Assembly: GCA_030148425.1 (NCBI GenBank)
Contig: JASBTM010000005.1
Span: 62,001 to 126,000 of the forward strand
Length of the DNA stretch: 64,000 nt
Reading direction: 5' to 3'
Source: Hyphomicrobium sp.
GTDB taxonomy: Bacteria > Pseudomonadota > Alphaproteobacteria > Rhizobiales > Hyphomicrobiaceae
The position numbers and the translations under genes are program-made. Below, one piece after another: positions 1-11,005 of the stretch (its first letter is position 1; each line of letters opens with the position of its first letter). The notes beneath the pieces were generated by a model. That model did not search any database and was not told the DNA's origin. It worked only from the letters and a program-made list of their open reading frames with translations.

Positions 1-321
1 CAGCTCATCAAGGCGCAGACGCTCGGCGCATCGAGCATGCAGATCGCGTTACGCGTGGTGCTGCCGCAGACACTGCCGCGGCTCATGGATTCTGTTCGCT
101 TTGAAATTGGACCGGCGTGGCTCTTCTTGATCGCCGCGGAAGCGATCGCCGCCGACTCCGGCCTCGGGTATCGTATCTTTCTCGTCCGCCGCTATCTCTC
201 GATGGATGTGATCTTGCCTTACGTCGCCTGGATCACCCTTCTCGCTTTCCTCATGGATCTTGGCCTTCGCCTTCTGCAGCGGAAGGCGTTCCCGTGGTTC
301 GCGCAAGCGAGGGCTCAATGA
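1..321 (+). CDS. ABC transporter permease, C-terminal part (guanidine/urea uptake likely)
   Basis: The reading frame is open from base 1, so this is the last 106 residues of a gene that begins before the window. It has the end of a binding-protein-dependent permease domain of the nitrate/sulfonate/taurine type: an EAA-like loop near the left edge (GASSMQIALRVVLPQTLPRL) and later hydrophobic segments. The stop codon overlaps the start of the ATPase gene (ATGA), so the two are translationally coupled. Location ahead of the carboxylase and allophanate hydrolase suggests import of their substrate. The substrate itself is inferred only from context. Confidence 0.85.
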   Translation, partial: QLIKAQTLGASSMQIALRVVLPQTLPRLMDSVRFEIGPAWLFLIAAEAIAADSGLGYRIFLVRRYLSMDVILPYVAWITLLAFLMDLGLRLLQRKAFPWFAQARAQ

Positions 322-1151
322 ACGCAATCGTTTTCGACAAGGTCTGGAAAGAGTACGGCGACCACGTCGTTCTCGAACAGATCGACCTGACCATCGCGCC
401 GCGCGCTTTCGTGGCTCTTGTCGGGCCTTCGGGCTGTGGCAAGACCACGTTCCTGCGCATGCTTCTCGGCGAAGAGAAGCCGACGCGTGGAAACATCTTC
501 GTCGCGGGCAAACCGCTGAAGCCGGAGCCCGACGCAGATCGCGGCGTCGTGTTCCAACGCTACTCGGTCTTTCCGCACCTGACGGTTCTCGGCAACGTCG
601 TCGTTGGGCGCGAATTCGAGAAGTCTGGAGGGCTCGGCCGCCTTTTTGGATCCAAGCGGAAGCAAGCCGAAGAGGAAGCGCGCGAGCTGCTGACGGCCAT
701 CGGCCTCTCCGGCCACGAGTCGAAATATCCTGCCGCGCTGTCGGGTGGCATGCAACAGCGCCTCGCTCTCGCTCAGGCCCTGATGAGGCGGCCGAAAATC
801 CTACTTCTCGATGAACCGTTCGGCGCACTCGATCCGGGCATTCGGGCCGACATTCACGTTCTGATGCGCCGCATCTGGAATGAATCGGAATTGACGGTCG
901 TGATGGTGACACACGATCTCAGCGAAGCCTTCGCACTCGGCACCCGCATCATCGCGTTCGAGCGCCCGCGCAACCGCCCAGAAGAGTTGGAGCGATACGG
1001 CTCGCGACTGTCGGCCGACATCACGCCGGGCATGAACGGCGCGGCACTTCCGAAAGGCGCGACCATCACCAGGGACATCGAAGTTTGGCCGCCGAAGGTT
1101 GCCGGCTCGCCCAATGCCCCGGCGCACCAGGGATCGGCACCACGCACTTAG
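318..1151 (+). CDS. ABC transporter ATP-binding protein
   Basis: A 277-residue ATPase of the nitrate/sulfonate/taurine importer family. Walker A (GPSGCGKT) is at residues 36-43, the signature LSGGMQQR near 141 and Walker B (ILLLDEP) near 161, followed by the switch histidine in VTHD. I chose the ATG at 318 because it overlaps the permease stop and matches the family N-terminus; longer upstream starts would run inside the permease gene. It energises uptake for the downstream degradation enzymes. About 105 bases separate it from the next gene. Confidence 0.92.
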   Translation: MNAIVFDKVWKEYGDHVVLEQIDLTIAPRAFVALVGPSGCGKTTFLRMLLGEEKPTRGNIFVAGKPLKPEPDADRGVVFQRYSVFPHLTVLGNVVVGREFEKSGGLGRLFGSKRKQAEEEARELLTAIGLSGHESKYPAALSGGMQQRLALAQALMRRPKILLLDEPFGALDPGIRADIHVLMRRIWNESELTVVMVTHDLSEAFALGTRIIAFERPRNRPEELERYGSRLSADITPGMNGAALPKGATITRDIEVWPPKVAGSPNAPAHQGSAPRT

Positions 1152-1256
1152 CTCGCGAGCATTCCGCCAGGGACGACCCAGGGCGGCGATCGATAACCCG
1201 GGACGACCCGGACCGGCACGCAGAGTTCGCAATCGGGCCTGCGTTGGGAGTGAAAG

Positions 1257-1988
1257 ATGGGAAACCTAGTCTACAACGACACGCTGCCCGGAGGTAAGCA
1301 CTGGTCGCTGCTGATGCGGCGGAACATGCGGCTCAGGCTGACGGACGTCGAGGGCGGCGCCAACATCGGCATGCTGTTCTACAATCCACAAAACCTGCTC
1401 GAACGCTACAACGCTCCCGATACGCTCAAGTGCCAGCATACGTTCAAGCTGACCACAGGCCATTGCCTCTACTCCGACATGGGCCGCATCTTCTGCTCGA
1501 TCGTCGCCGATACGTTCGGCTGGCATGACGCCGTCACGGGCAATACGACGAAAGCCATCGTTGAACGCAAGTGGGGCGAGAAGAGCTATCAAGCAGCCCG
1601 CAATGACTGGCAGCAGAATGGTCACGACAGCTTTCTCGTCGAAGGGGCGAAATATGGCCTGACGCGGCGCGACCTTGCGGCGAACGTCAACTGGTTCAGT
1701 AAAATTGCCGTCGCCGAAAGCGGCGCCATGTCGCTCGATACGACCATCGCGAAGGCGGGAGCCCAAGTCGAGCTGCGCTTCGAGATGGACACGCTTGTCC
1801 TGTTTCATACGTGCCCGCACGCATTCAATCCGGCGAACAGCTATCCGCGCAAGTCTGCGCAATTCGAAATCTTCGAGGGACCGCCCGCGGCACTCGACGA
1901 TCCGGCCCGCCTTTCGCGCCCCGAAAACGAGCGCGGCTTTGAAAACAACCGGATCTTCCTTGCCGGCTGCTGCGAGGAGGCACACTGA
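1257..1988 (+). CDS. DUF1989 urea carboxylase-associated protein 1 (likely carboxyguanidine deiminase subunit)
   Basis: A 243-residue DUF1989 protein with the family features of a 'urea amidolyase-associated' first partner: an early [12 protein letters not shown]-type segment and a paired Cys/His-rich centre ([17 protein letters not shown]). It overlaps the next gene by one base (TGATG). Established knowledge: members of this pair encoded beside carboxylase and allophanate hydrolase were shown to be carboxyguanidine deiminase (CgdAB), acting between guanidine carboxylase and allophanate hydrolase. I infer the same role. Older databases call it only a urea carboxylase-associated protein. Which Cgd letter it corresponds to was not decided. 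Confidence 0.88.
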   Translation: MGNLVYNDTLPGGKHWSLLMRRNMRLRLTDVEGGANIGMLFYNPQNLLERYNAPDTLKCQHTFKLTTGHCLYSDMGRIFCSIVADTFGWHDAVTGNTTKAIVERKWGEKSYQAARNDWQQNGHDSFLVEGAKYGLTRRDLAANVNWFSKIAVAESGAMSLDTTIAKAGAQVELRFEMDTLVLFHTCPHAFNPANSYPRKSAQFEIFEGPPAALDDPARLSRPENERGFENNRIFLAGCCEEAH

Positions 1989-2635
1989 TGATCAAGGACA
2001 GCACGTTCCGCGACGCCGACGCGATTTACCGGCGCATCGTTCCGGCCGGTGACTATTGGATGCATATCGTCTGCGAAGGCGAGACGTTCCGCATTCTCGA
2101 TCTCGAAGGCAATCAAGCCGCCGATACTCTATTCTTCAACGCCGACGATCCAGGCGAGCGCTATTCCGCGTCCGACACCATTCGCGAGCAGGGCAACATC
2201 TACCTGACGGCCGGAACGGTTCTGCTGTCGGATCGCTGCCGCCCGATGCTGACGATTACCGCCGACACCGTCGGCCGCCACGATACGGTCGGCGGCGCCT
2301 GCGCGACCGAGAGCAACACTGTGCGCTATGCGCTCGACAAGAAGTCGATGCATGCCTGCCGCGACAGCTACATGCTCGCCATCGCGGAAAACGAGCACTA
2401 CGGGCTCTCGAAGCGTGACATCGGACACAACATCAACTTCTTCATGAATGTGCCTGTGACGCCCGACGGAGGCCTGACGTTCGAAGATGGCCTCTCCGGC
2501 CCCGGCAAGTATGTCGAGATGACCGCGCACATGAATGTCATCGTGCTGATCTCGAATTGCCCGCAGCTCAACAATCCGTGCAACGCCTACAATCCGACGC
2601 CGATTGAAGTGCTCATCTGGGCAAAGGGGGCGTAA
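1988..2635 (+). CDS. DUF1989 urea carboxylase-associated protein 2 (likely carboxyguanidine deiminase subunit)
   Basis: A 215-residue DUF1989 paralogue of the preceding gene. Shared features include the [13 protein letters not shown] segment and a late [17 protein letters not shown] stretch with conserved cysteines and asparagines. It starts one base inside the upstream stop codon and ends five bases before the carboxylase, so the two DUF1989 genes should be made together. They probably form the heteromeric carboxyguanidine deiminase, which releases ammonia and makes allophanate. The function comes from family knowledge and operon context, not from a motif I could verify. Confidence 0.88.
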   Translation: MIKDSTFRDADAIYRRIVPAGDYWMHIVCEGETFRILDLEGNQAADTLFFNADDPGERYSASDTIREQGNIYLTAGTVLLSDRCRPMLTITADTVGRHDTVGGACATESNTVRYALDKKSMHACRDSYMLAIAENEHYGLSKRDIGHNINFFMNVPVTPDGGLTFEDGLSGPGKYVEMTAHMNVIVLISNCPQLNNPCNAYNPTPIEVLIWAKGA

Positions 2636-2640
2636 CGCAC

Positions 2641-5600
2641 ATGTTCCGAAAAGTGCTGATCGCCAATCGCGGAGCTATCGCCTGCCGCATCATCCGTACG
2701 CTCGACCGAATGGGCATCGCAAGCGTCGCCGTTTATTCTGAAGCCGACCGCCATTCGATGCACGTGATGCAGGCTGGAGAAGCCGTCGCCATCGGCCCCT
2801 CGCCCGCAGCCGAAAGCTATCTGAAATACGACGTCATCCTTGAAGCCGCGAAAAAGACCGGTGCGGAAGCCATCCATCCGGGCTACGGCTTTCTATCGGA
2901 GAACCCGGATTTCGCCGAAGCGTGCGAGAAAGCGGGCATCGCCTTCATCGGCCCCAAAGCGCAGCACATGCGCGCCTTCGGCTTGAAGCACAAGGCGCGC
3001 GAACTTGCGCTCGAATCGAATGTGCCGCTCGCACCCGGCTCCGGCCTGATCCGCGACATCGAGCACGCCAAGAGCGAAGCGGCGCGCATCGGCTATCCGG
3101 TGATGATCAAGAGCACGGCGGGCGGCGGCGGCATCGGCCTGCAGCTCGTCTCGTCGGCAGAAGAGATCGCGCCGATGTTCGAGCGTGTCGAGCGCTTGGC
3201 GCGCAACAACTTCAAGGACGCGGGCATCTTCATCGAGAAGTACGTCGCGCGCGGCCGCCATATTGAAGTTCAGATCTTCGGCGACGGCAAAGGCAACGTC
3301 GTATCTCTCGGCGAACGCGATTGCTCGGCGCAGCGGCGCAATCAGAAGGTCATCGAGGAGACCCCTGCTCCGAACCTGCCCGAAGCGACGCGCGCGGCGC
3401 TGTGGGATACGGCCCGACGGCTCGGCCAGTCGGTCAACTACGAAAGCGCCGGCACCGTCGAATATCTCTACGATGCCGAGACGAACGAATTCTATTTCCT
3501 CGAGGTCAACACGCGCCTTCAGGTCGAGCACGGCGTGACGGAGGAAGTGGTTGGCGTCGACCTCGTCGAGTGGATGGTGCGGCAGGCGGCTCGCGCGTTC
3601 GAGCTTCCCGAGCAGAAAACCATCGTTCCGCGAGGCGCTTCGATCCAAGTGCGTCTCTACGCCGAAGATCCGGGCCGCGACTTCCGCCCTAGCTCGGGCC
3701 GCCTGACGGAAGTTGCATGGCCGGCCGATACGCGTATCGAGACGTGGGTGCAGAGCGGAGCGGAAGTCTCGCCATTCTACGATCCGATGATTGCGAAGAT
3801 CATCGTCAAAGGCGATACGCGCGCCGATGCGCTGTTGCGGCTGCAGACATCTCTTGCTGAAACGCGCATCGGCGGCCTCGAAACGAACCTCGACTATTTG
3901 CGCCAGTTATCGCGCTCCGAGGTATTCGCGGCCGGAGAAATGCTGACACGAACGTTGCAGACGTTCGCCTACAAGGCCGAGACCATCGAAGTTTTGTCGC
4001 CTGGCACTCAGACGACGATTCAAGATTGGCCCGGCCGCGTCGGTTATTGGGCCGTCGGCGTGCCACCGTCGGGGCCGATGGATCCGCTATCGCATCGCCT
4101 CGTCAATCGCCTGCTCGGCAACGATGATAGCGCGGCGACAATCGAGACGACGCTTTCGGGTCCGACGCTGCGCTTCAACACCGATACCGTCGTTTGTCTC
4201 GGCGGCGCCGAGCTTGCTGCGACGCTCGATGGCGCGCCAGTGCCCTATTGGCACCCCTTCGCCGTCAAGACCGGGCAGGTGCTGAAAGTCGGTGGCGTCA
4301 AAGGACCCGGCGTTCGTGCCTACATCGGCATCCGCGGCGGCATCGATGTTCCGTCCTACCTTGGCAGCAAGGCAACCTTTACGCTCGGCAAGTTCGGTGG
4401 GCATGGCGGCCGCGTGCTGATGACCGGCGATGTGCTGCACGTCGGGAGCGACGCAAAGCAGGACGCTGTGGCGGACCTTGCGGCAGATTTGAAGCCGCAC
4501 CTTACGCACGCGTGGGAGATTGGCGTCCTGTATGGTCCGCACGGCGCGCCGGACTTCTTTGCGCCGGACTACATCGACACCTTCTTCTCCTCGGATTGGG
4601 AAGTGCACTACAATTCCAATCCAACCGGTATTCGCCTGATCGGACCGAAGCCCGTTTGGGCGCGCACCGACGGCGGCGAAGCAGGGCTGCATCCAAGCAA
4701 CATCCACGACAACGCCTACGCTATCGGCTCGATCGACTTCACGGGCGACATGCCTGTGATCCTTGGTCCGGACGGGCCATCGCTGGGCGGCTTCGTCTGC
4801 CCGGCGACAATCGTGCAGGCCGAGCTTTGGAAGATGGGGCAGCTCCGACCCGGAGATAAAGTTCGCTTCGTGCGCCTTACTCCGGCGGCAGCGGCGGCGC
4901 GGCTCGCGAAGCAAGCGGAGGAAGTCACGTCGCTGAAATCTGTCTCGGCTCCGACGTTTCCGAACGGGAAATGGGGTGCCGACGACTGCATCATCGGCGG
5001 CCGCGACGCCGCAGGCGATAATCCGCGCGTCGTTTACCGGCGCGCAGGCGACGCTTACATGCTCGCCGAATACGGACCGATCGTGCTCGACTTCACGCTG
5101 CGGTTCCGCGCACATGCGCTGATGCTGGCTCTGCAGGAGCGGAAGCTTGCAGGCATCCTGGATCTGACACCGGGCATTCGCTCGCTACAGATCCACTACG
5201 ACGCTGCGATACTGCCAATCGAAGATCTTCTGGCGGAGCTTTCGGCTATCGAGGATACGCTCGGCGACCTGAGCGACATCGAGGTGCCGTCCCGTATCGT
5301 CCATCTGCCGCTGTCGTGGAACGACGCAGCAGTGCAGAAGACAATCGACAAGTACATGCAGGGCGTTCGCCCCGATGCACCGTGGTGCCCTTCGAACATC
5401 GAGTTCATTCGACGCATCAACGGACTCGATTCCATCGAGGACGTAAAACGCATCGTGTTCGACGCGACGTATGTCGTACTTGGTCTGGGCGACGTGTACC
5501 TTGGAGCCCCTGTCGCGACGCCCTTCGATCCGCGCCATCGCCTCGTCACGACGAAGTACAATCCGGCCCGAACCTGGACTCCCGATAACGTCGTCGGTAT

Positions 5601-6261
5601 CGGCGGCGCTTATATGTGCGTCTACGGCATGGAAGGTCCCGGCGGCTATCAGCTGTTCGGCCGGACGTGCCAAGTCTGGAACACGTATCGCACAACGGAT
5701 GTTTTCGAAGCTGGCTCGCCGTGGCTTCTGCGCTTCTTCGATCAGATCCGCTTTTATCCGGTGTCGAGCGACGAACTTCTTTCATTCCGCGACGGTTTTC
5801 TCGAAGGACAAGCGAGCGTAAAAATCGAGCCGGCGACGTTCAGCCTCAAAGGGTATCTGGCTTTCGCTGCTGAAAATGCCGAGGCCATCGCGACATTCAA
5901 AACGCGTCAGCAGGCTGCCTTCGAGGCCGAGAGAGCCCGCTGGCAGCAGAGCGATCAGGAAGGCGCGGCAAGTGCGCCGGACGATGCCGGCGATCAAGAT
6001 GGCGATGCCGTTCTCCCGCCCGGCGCGACGGCGGTCGAAAGTCCGGTTCCAGGCAGCGTCTGGAAGATTCTCGTCGAACCGGGCAAAGAAGTTTCGGAAG
6101 GTGAGACCTTGATCATCGTTGAATCCATGAAAATGGAAATGACGGTTTCGGCACCCGCGAGCGGCATCGTCCACGAAGTCAGATGTGCGGAAGGCCGCCC
6201 AGTTTCTCTCGGACAAACGCTCGTTATTTTGAAAGAACTGCAAGCGGAGGCGACTGCGTGA
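2641..6261 (+). CDS. uca: Urea carboxylase family biotin enzyme (urea or guanidine carboxylase)
   Basis: A single 1206-residue polypeptide with all urea carboxylase domains in order. Biotin carboxylase is at about 1-450 with the glycine-rich ATP loop [13 protein letters not shown]. An allophanate hydrolase subunit 2/KipA-like domain starts near 459 ([12 protein letters not shown]). A subunit 1/KipI-like domain covers about 790-1080 ([19 protein letters not shown]). A biotinyl domain ends the protein, with the ESMKMEM site and lysine about 1164. It carboxylates urea or guanidine using ATP and bicarbonate. The two DUF1989 partners favour guanidine as the physiological substrate. The separate allophanate hydrolase is the bacterial arrangement; yeast fuses the two. 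Confidence 0.95.
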   Translation: MFRKVLIANRGAIACRIIRTLDRMGIASVAVYSEADRHSMHVMQAGEAVAIGPSPAAESYLKYDVILEAAKKTGAEAIHPGYGFLSENPDFAEACEKAGIAFIGPKAQHMRAFGLKHKARELALESNVPLAPGSGLIRDIEHAKSEAARIGYPVMIKSTAGGGGIGLQLVSSAEEIAPMFERVERLARNNFKDAGIFIEKYVARGRHIEVQIFGDGKGNVVSLGERDCSAQRRNQKVIEETPAPNLPEATRAALWDTARRLGQSVNYESAGTVEYLYDAETNEFYFLEVNTRLQVEHGVTEEVVGVDLVEWMVRQAARAFELPEQKTIVPRGASIQVRLYAEDPGRDFRPSSGRLTEVAWPADTRIETWVQSGAEVSPFYDPMIAKIIVKGDTRADALLRLQTSLAETRIGGLETNLDYLRQLSRSEVFAAGEMLTRTLQTFAYKAETIEVLSPGTQTTIQDWPGRVGYWAVGVPPSGPMDPLSHRLVNRLLGNDDSAATIETTLSGPTLRFNTDTVVCLGGAELAATLDGAPVPYWHPFAVKTGQVLKVGGVKGPGVRAYIGIRGGIDVPSYLGSKATFTLGKFGGHGGRVLMTGDVLHVGSDAKQDAVADLAADLKPHLTHAWEIGVLYGPHGAPDFFAPDYIDTFFSSDWEVHYNSNPTGIRLIGPKPVWARTDGGEAGLHPSNIHDNAYAIGSIDFTGDMPVILGPDGPSLGGFVCPATIVQAELWKMGQLRPGDKVRFVRLTPAAAAARLAKQAEEVTSLKSVSAPTFPNGKWGADDCIIGGRDAAGDNPRVVYRRAGDAYMLAEYGPIVLDFTLRFRAHALMLALQERKLAGILDLTPGIRSLQIHYDAAILPIEDLLAELSAIEDTLGDLSDIEVPSRIVHLPLSWNDAAVQKTIDKYMQGVRPDAPWCPSNIEFIRRINGLDSIEDVKRIVFDATYVVLGLGDVYLGAPVATPFDPRHRLVTTKYNPARTWTPDNVVGIGGAYMCVYGMEGPGGYQLFGRTCQVWNTYRTTDVFEAGSPWLLRFFDQIRFYPVSSDELLSFRDGFLEGQASVKIEPATFSLKGYLAFAAENAEAIATFKTRQQAAFEAERARWQQSDQEGAASAPDDAGDQDGDAVLPPGATAVESPVPGSVWKILVEPGKEVSEGETLIIVESMKMEMTVSAPASGIVHEVRCAEGRPVSLGQTLVILKELQAEATA

Positions 6262-8042
6262 CTCTATCGCTTGAAATCGGCAATCTTGCCGCGCTCTATT
6301 CCGAAGACAAAATCACGCCCGCAGAGGTGATCGACGAAGTCTATGCGCGTATCCATGCGAAGGGCGTGCATCCAGACTGGATCGCGCTCGTCGACAAGGA
6401 GGCCGCGAAAGATCGCGCTCGCCGGGCGCCGCGTGGACCGCTTTACGGCATTCCGTTTGCGGTCAAAGACAACATTGACGTTGCGGGTATGCCAACGACG
6501 TGCGCCTGCCCAGCCTTTGCCTATACGCCTGAACGGTCTGCGACCGTCGTCGAAAGGCTCGTCGCAGCCGGCGCCATCCTGATCGGCAAGACGAACCTCG
6601 ACCAATTCGCGACGGGGCTCAACGGCACGCGTTCGCCCTACGGCATTCCGGCGAACGTGTTCGACCCGGCGTACATTTCAGGTGGGTCGAGTTCGGGTTC
6701 AGCGGTTGCGGTCGCTGCCGGGTTGGTGTCGTTCTCGCTTGGAACCGACACCGCAGGCTCCGGCCGCGTTCCGGCTGCGTTCAATAACATCGTCGGCCTG
6801 AAACCGACGAAAGGCATCATCTCAACGCGCGGCGTCGTCCCAGCGTGCAAAAGCCAGGACGCGGTTTCGATCTTCGCGTCGACGGTCGCGGACGCCACGA
6901 AAGTCGCCGAGGTTGCCGCCGCCTTCGATAAGGAGGACTGTTTCTCGCGTGCCGACGCCCCGTCATTTGCGGTCGAAAGCATCGGACGGCCGCTGAAGGT
7001 CGGCATTCCGAATGCGCCGCTTTCCTTTTTCGAAGACAGCGAATATCGCCGTCTTTACCACCACACGATCGATCGGCTTGCGGGACTGGGCGTCGAAATC
7101 ACGCCCTTCAACTTCGCGCCGTTCCGCGATACCGCCGCGATGCTTTATGACGGGCCTTGGGTCGCCGAGCGCCTTTTTGCGATTGAGGATGTCAAGGAGC
7201 ACGATCTCAATCCGGTCGTTGGCGACATCGTGCGCGGTGGCAAGTCCAAGACGGCGCTGCAGACGTTCGAAAGCTTGTATCGCCTTGCCGAGCTTCGCCG
7301 TGCCGCCGACGCGGAATGGAAGCGCATGGATGTGATGGTGCTGCCGACGGCGGGCACGACCTACAAGATCAGCGATATGCTGGCCGATCCGATCCGGCTC
7401 AACTCGAACCTCGGCGCCTATACCAACTTCGTCAATCTGCTCGACCTTGCCGCACTCGCAGTTCCTGCGGGGTTCCGCGACGACGGAATTCCGTTCGGTG
7501 TCACGCTCATCGGTCAGGCGTTCTCCGACGGAAAGCTTGCAACGATCGGCGATGCCCTCCACCGGACGCTCCCCGATACCAAGCTCGGGGCGACACAGAT
7601 GTCTCTCGCAGATACCAAGCGGGTTTCGGCTCACCCGGCAAAAAAGAAGACCGTACAGGTTGCGGTCGTGGGTGCGCATCTCTCGGGCCAGCCGCTCAAC
7701 AGTCAGCTTACGGAGCGGAGCGCGATCTTCTGCGAGACCTCGCGGACCGCGGCCGGCTACCGGCTTTACGCACTGCCCGAGACGACCCCGCCGAAGCCGG
7801 GACTCGTCTATGAAGGCTCCGGTCCGGGCGCCATCGAAGTCGAGATCTGGGAAATGGACGATGCGGCTTTCGGGTCGTTCGTGGCCTTGATCCCGGCGCC
7901 TCTCGGCATCGGCACGCTGGTGCTCGAAGACGGACGCCAGGTCAAAGGCTTCGTGTGCGAGAGCCACGCCACGATTGGCGCGGAGGATATCACGAGCTAT
8001 GGCGGCTGGCGGTCCTGGCTCAGCCGGACGGCCATCGCCTGA
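6258..8042 (+). CDS. atzF: Allophanate hydrolase
   Basis: A 594-residue amidase-signature enzyme that cleaves allophanate to ammonia and CO2, the last step of the pathway encoded here. Lysine 70 (AVKDN), the serine run GGSSSGS at 142-148 and the GTDTAGS nucleophile near 168 form the Ser-cisSer-Lys triad. The C-terminal domain (about 460-594) is the allophanate hydrolase-specific tail. I chose GTG at 6258 because it overlaps the carboxylase stop (GTGA) and gives the usual family N-terminus; an ATG further upstream lies deep inside the carboxylase gene. It is the last gene of the operon. Confidence 0.94.
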   Translation: MTLSLEIGNLAALYSEDKITPAEVIDEVYARIHAKGVHPDWIALVDKEAAKDRARRAPRGPLYGIPFAVKDNIDVAGMPTTCACPAFAYTPERSATVVERLVAAGAILIGKTNLDQFATGLNGTRSPYGIPANVFDPAYISGGSSSGSAVAVAAGLVSFSLGTDTAGSGRVPAAFNNIVGLKPTKGIISTRGVVPACKSQDAVSIFASTVADATKVAEVAAAFDKEDCFSRADAPSFAVESIGRPLKVGIPNAPLSFFEDSEYRRLYHHTIDRLAGLGVEITPFNFAPFRDTAAMLYDGPWVAERLFAIEDVKEHDLNPVVGDIVRGGKSKTALQTFESLYRLAELRRAADAEWKRMDVMVLPTAGTTYKISDMLADPIRLNSNLGAYTNFVNLLDLAALAVPAGFRDDGIPFGVTLIGQAFSDGKLATIGDALHRTLPDTKLGATQMSLADTKRVSAHPAKKKTVQVAVVGAHLSGQPLNSQLTERSAIFCETSRTAAGYRLYALPETTPPKPGLVYEGSGPGAIEVEIWEMDDAAFGSFVALIPAPLGIGTLVLEDGRQVKGFVCESHATIGAEDITSYGGWRSWLSRTAIA

Positions 8043-8216
8043 TGCTGGTAATTTCGCAATTTGCCGCGAACACAGGGACTTAGGCGTCCTTACGCTCGGT
8101 GCGCGGCACGACTTGCGGAATGGATGACCCGCTCACCATATTCGTGTAGTATTTCATTCTGCAATTCGGCGCTCGATGCGCAATGAGACCGCTCCAAAGC
8201 GGCAAGCGAGGAAACG

Positions 8217-9035
8217 ATGCGGAAGATTGTCGGCGGCATACTCGGCGCCACGGCTATATTTGCGTTAGGCTTCAGTGCTTTCGCGGATGATGGCAGCGTC
8301 ACCGTTTCCAATCCTGCCGCCTGGGATGGCATCCGCAAGGAAGCGTTTGGAACGCGCGATATTCTCGACGGATCGGGCAAAATCAGTCTGGAAGCGCCAA
8401 AGCGCGCCGAAGATGCGGCGACCGTGCCGATTACCATCCGGCTGCCCGCAGGCTTCGCTGGCGAGGTGAAGACGCTAACAGTCGTCATCGATCAAAACCC
8501 AGCGCCTCTCGTCGGGACCTTCAAGTTCGGCGAAGCTGCAGGCTCCGGTGAGCGTGAGCTCGCGACTCGCGTCCGCGTCGATCAATATTCGGACATCCGC
8601 GCGATTGCCGAGACCGCCGATGGCAAGCTCTACATGACAACCGTTTTCGTGAAAGCTTCGGGCGGCTGCTCGGCCCCGGCGAGCAAGGATGCCGAAGAAG
8701 CCGCGAAGACGATGGGCAAGATGCATATAAAAACCGCCGCTGGCAAAGCCAACGATGGCAGCGAGCTTGCCCAGGTGATGCTGAAGCATCCCAACACGTC
8801 AGGAATGGCGATGGATCAGCTCACGCATGCGTATCCGCCTGCGCGCTTCATTCAGAAGCTCTCCGTCACGACCGGCGGAAAGATCGTTTTCACAATGGAA
8901 GGCGGCATCTCGATCAGCGAGAATCCAAACTTCCGCTTCACGTACAAAGGCAATCCGGCGGACGTGATGGACGTCACGGCTGAAGATTCCGCCGGTACGC
9001 AGTTCACCGGCCATTCGACACCGGGTCAGTCCTGA
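8217..9035 (+). CDS. Quinoprotein dehydrogenase-associated SoxYZ-like carrier protein
   Basis: A 272-residue secreted protein with a clear signal peptide (cleavage near ALGFSAFA-DD). The first half (about 25-150) resembles SoxY and ends in a GGCSAPA segment with cysteine 151, in the position of SoxY's carrier arm. The second half (about 165-265) resembles SoxZ, so the two chains are fused. Such fusions occur in methylotrophs near PQQ-dependent dehydrogenases, where the role is not settled. None of those genes is next to it here. The classical C-terminal GGCGG is absent because the cysteine is internal. A 174-base spacer precedes it, presumably with its own promoter. Confidence 0.85.
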   Translation: MRKIVGGILGATAIFALGFSAFADDGSVTVSNPAAWDGIRKEAFGTRDILDGSGKISLEAPKRAEDAATVPITIRLPAGFAGEVKTLTVVIDQNPAPLVGTFKFGEAAGSGERELATRVRVDQYSDIRAIAETADGKLYMTTVFVKASGGCSAPASKDAEEAAKTMGKMHIKTAAGKANDGSELAQVMLKHPNTSGMAMDQLTHAYPPARFIQKLSVTTGGKIVFTMEGGISISENPNFRFTYKGNPADVMDVTAEDSAGTQFTGHSTPGQS

Positions 9036-9063
9036 TCCTCGCGAAGCAAGTGCGCTGGCCGCC

Positions 9064-9894
9064 TCAGCTCAAGCTGACGTCGTAACCGAAGCGGTTGGCC
9101 ACCCAGTCGAGCGTCTCGCCTAGTTCCGAAGTAATGGACTTGAGATAAGCGATCTTGTCGGGATCGTTTTTATACTTGTGCAGCGACCGTGTATCGATGC
9201 GCCGAAGTCCGTGCATTGCTGATGCCGCGCGGCCCGAAGGCTTGAAAACAGCGGCCAAATTTTCTGGCGATGATGCGATCTCGAGGCTCAATTCGCGGGC
9301 AAGGGTGCTCTGCACGGTTTCGGCATCGGTCACCATGTCCTCATAGCGAACGATACTGAGGTTCTCCCGACAGCTTTCCATTGCGGCGCGCAGTGCCTGC
9401 ATCTCGCCGAGCCAACGCTTCGGGCTGATATGAAAGTCTCTCGCGCTCGTCGGGTTGTGGCTCGTCAGCACGTCGAAAGGGTGCCGTATAGCGTAAGCGA
9501 TCATGATGCGGGACGGAATTCGCGCCAGCCGCTCGTAGGATACGTTGTTCCTTTTGAGCACGAGCGTCTCGCCCGTTGTCGTTACCTGCCCGAATAGCTC
9601 GACGGGCACCTCCTTGGCGACGACGCAGGTGTCTTTGAAGGTCGCCATCAACCCGGTCAGCAGCCAGGTTCCCGATCGCCCACACCCCATGACGAACACG
9701 CGCCGAATAGGCCGCCTCTTGTCAATCTGCGCGAGGCGGGCCTCTAGCGCCCCACATTCCGCGAAGCGCGAGATGTGATTCTTCTTCAGCCGGAAGCTCA
9801 GCGGGAGAAGACGTGCGTCGCCGGACGTGTGGAATCTCAGCGCGGCATATTTCTGCAACCCCCACGCGAGCAGGGGATGGTGTGCTTGAATCAT
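9064..9894 (-). CDS. Sulfotransferase-like P-loop protein
   Basis: A 276-residue protein whose clearest motif is VFVMGCGRSGTWLLTGLM at about residues 67-84, the 5'-phosphosulfate-binding P-loop of PAPS-dependent sulfotransferases. A later arginine-serine region (AYAIRHPFDVLTSHN) fits the 3'-phosphate site. The acceptor substrate cannot be told from sequence. It points away from the methyltransferase gene, sharing a short upstream region with it. Such pairs often decorate surface polysaccharides or lipids, but nothing else here supports that. Confidence 0.75.
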   Translation of the reverse strand: MIQAHHPLLAWGLQKYAALRFHTSGDARLLPLSFRLKKNHISRFAECGALEARLAQIDKRRPIRRVFVMGCGRSGTWLLTGLMATFKDTCVVAKEVPVELFGQVTTTGETLVLKRNNVSYERLARIPSRIMIAYAIRHPFDVLTSHNPTSARDFHISPKRWLGEMQALRAAMESCRENLSIVRYEDMVTDAETVQSTLARELSLEIASSPENLAAVFKPSGRAASAMHGLRRIDTRSLHKYKNDPDKIAYLKSITSELGETLDWVANRFGYDVSLS

Positions 9895-10114
9895 TCTTCG
9901 TCCTGCTCTGATCTAATGCGGATTCGCGCAGCCGAATCCGCCGGCAAGATGGCAATGCGGTCTATGTCTCTTGGATAGATGGTGTGATGCCGCCCTTGCC
10001 GTATCCAAAGTGACATCTGGCAAGTTCGGAAAGCGGCCTCTGATGGCGGCTCAGAGGATGCGGCGGGGCGTCCATCTCATCCCACTTGCCTCAATGCGCG
10101 AAGGGGCTCGATTC

Positions 10115-10798
10115 ATGGCGGCAAACGCTATCAGCGGCGCGCTGAGGCAACTGTTCGGAATTCGTGCCCCAGCGGGCAAATACACCAACCTTACATACAC
10201 GGCGACGGCGATCGGCCGCGAAGAATACAAGAACCAGCTCGGCGGCGGCCGCGAAACATGGGACGCGCGGGGACGCTTCCAGCTCGACCTACTTCGAGCA
10301 CGGGGCCTGCTGCCGACGTCCACGCTTCTCGATATCGGCTGCGGTCCGCTGCGCGCCGGGGTCCAGTTCATTCGCTATCTCGACGCCGGCAATTACTTCG
10401 GCTTTGACTACAATGTGTCGTTCATCACAGCAGCCGAACGCGCCGTCACGGAGCATGGGCTTTCCACCAAGCAACCTTCCCTCGTCGCGCTGTCGGATTT
10501 TGAGATGAGCGGCATCCGCCGGACTTTCGACTACGCGATTGCCTTCTCGGTTCTCAATCACTGCAGTCCATCCCAGCGTCGGCTCTTCTTCAGCAACATC
10601 GGGCAGTGTCTTGCGCCTGGGGCGAAGCTTTTCATTTCCCACGCCCGATGGCTGAAAGAGGCCGATCTCGAGCGCGCCGGTCTGGTCATCAGCGAACGCT
10701 TCGGCGTTCACGATCTCGACCTTTCAGAGTATGGTTGGCAGCCTCCGGAGCAGCGCTTGGTTTGCCCGCTGTACGAGCTCGAGCGCCGCTCAGGCTGA
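10115..10798 (+). CDS. Class I SAM-dependent methyltransferase
   Basis: A 227-residue methyltransferase from this start. The SAM-binding motif LLDIGCGPLRAG is near residues 71-82, followed by the acidic FGFDYN strand and a typical AFSVLNHCSP motif IV/post-I region. The substrate is unknown. I prefer the ATG at 10115 because GAAGGGG lies eight bases upstream; in-frame ATGs at 10043 and 10094 and a TTG at 9971 would extend the N-terminus. It lies divergent to the sulfotransferase-like gene, and the pair may act on the same surface molecule. Confidence 0.75.
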   Translation: MAANAISGALRQLFGIRAPAGKYTNLTYTATAIGREEYKNQLGGGRETWDARGRFQLDLLRARGLLPTSTLLDIGCGPLRAGVQFIRYLDAGNYFGFDYNVSFITAAERAVTEHGLSTKQPSLVALSDFEMSGIRRTFDYAIAFSVLNHCSPSQRRLFFSNIGQCLAPGAKLFISHARWLKEADLERAGLVISERFGVHDLDLSEYGWQPPEQRLVCPLYELERRSG

Positions 10799-11005
10799 CA
10801 AGGATTGCGGCGGGCGCGGCGCCGCAGCCGGACTGTCATAAATCGCATTTTTCACGAATTTGAGGGACTTGGGCCCCCTCGAATCCGCCAACCCGTCGTA
10901 AGTGTTGAATTAATTGCGGTCCTGCCCTATTTCCCGCCACCAGCGCAGAATTTTTCGCGCTTGCTGGAGCCGGTATGACCGGCATTTCAACTCTGGGAGC
11001 GGCCG

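Noticed and set aside
4087-5115. 342-codon open frame opposite the carboxylase gene
   Set aside because: Antisense shadow of the carboxylase with no recognisable domain.
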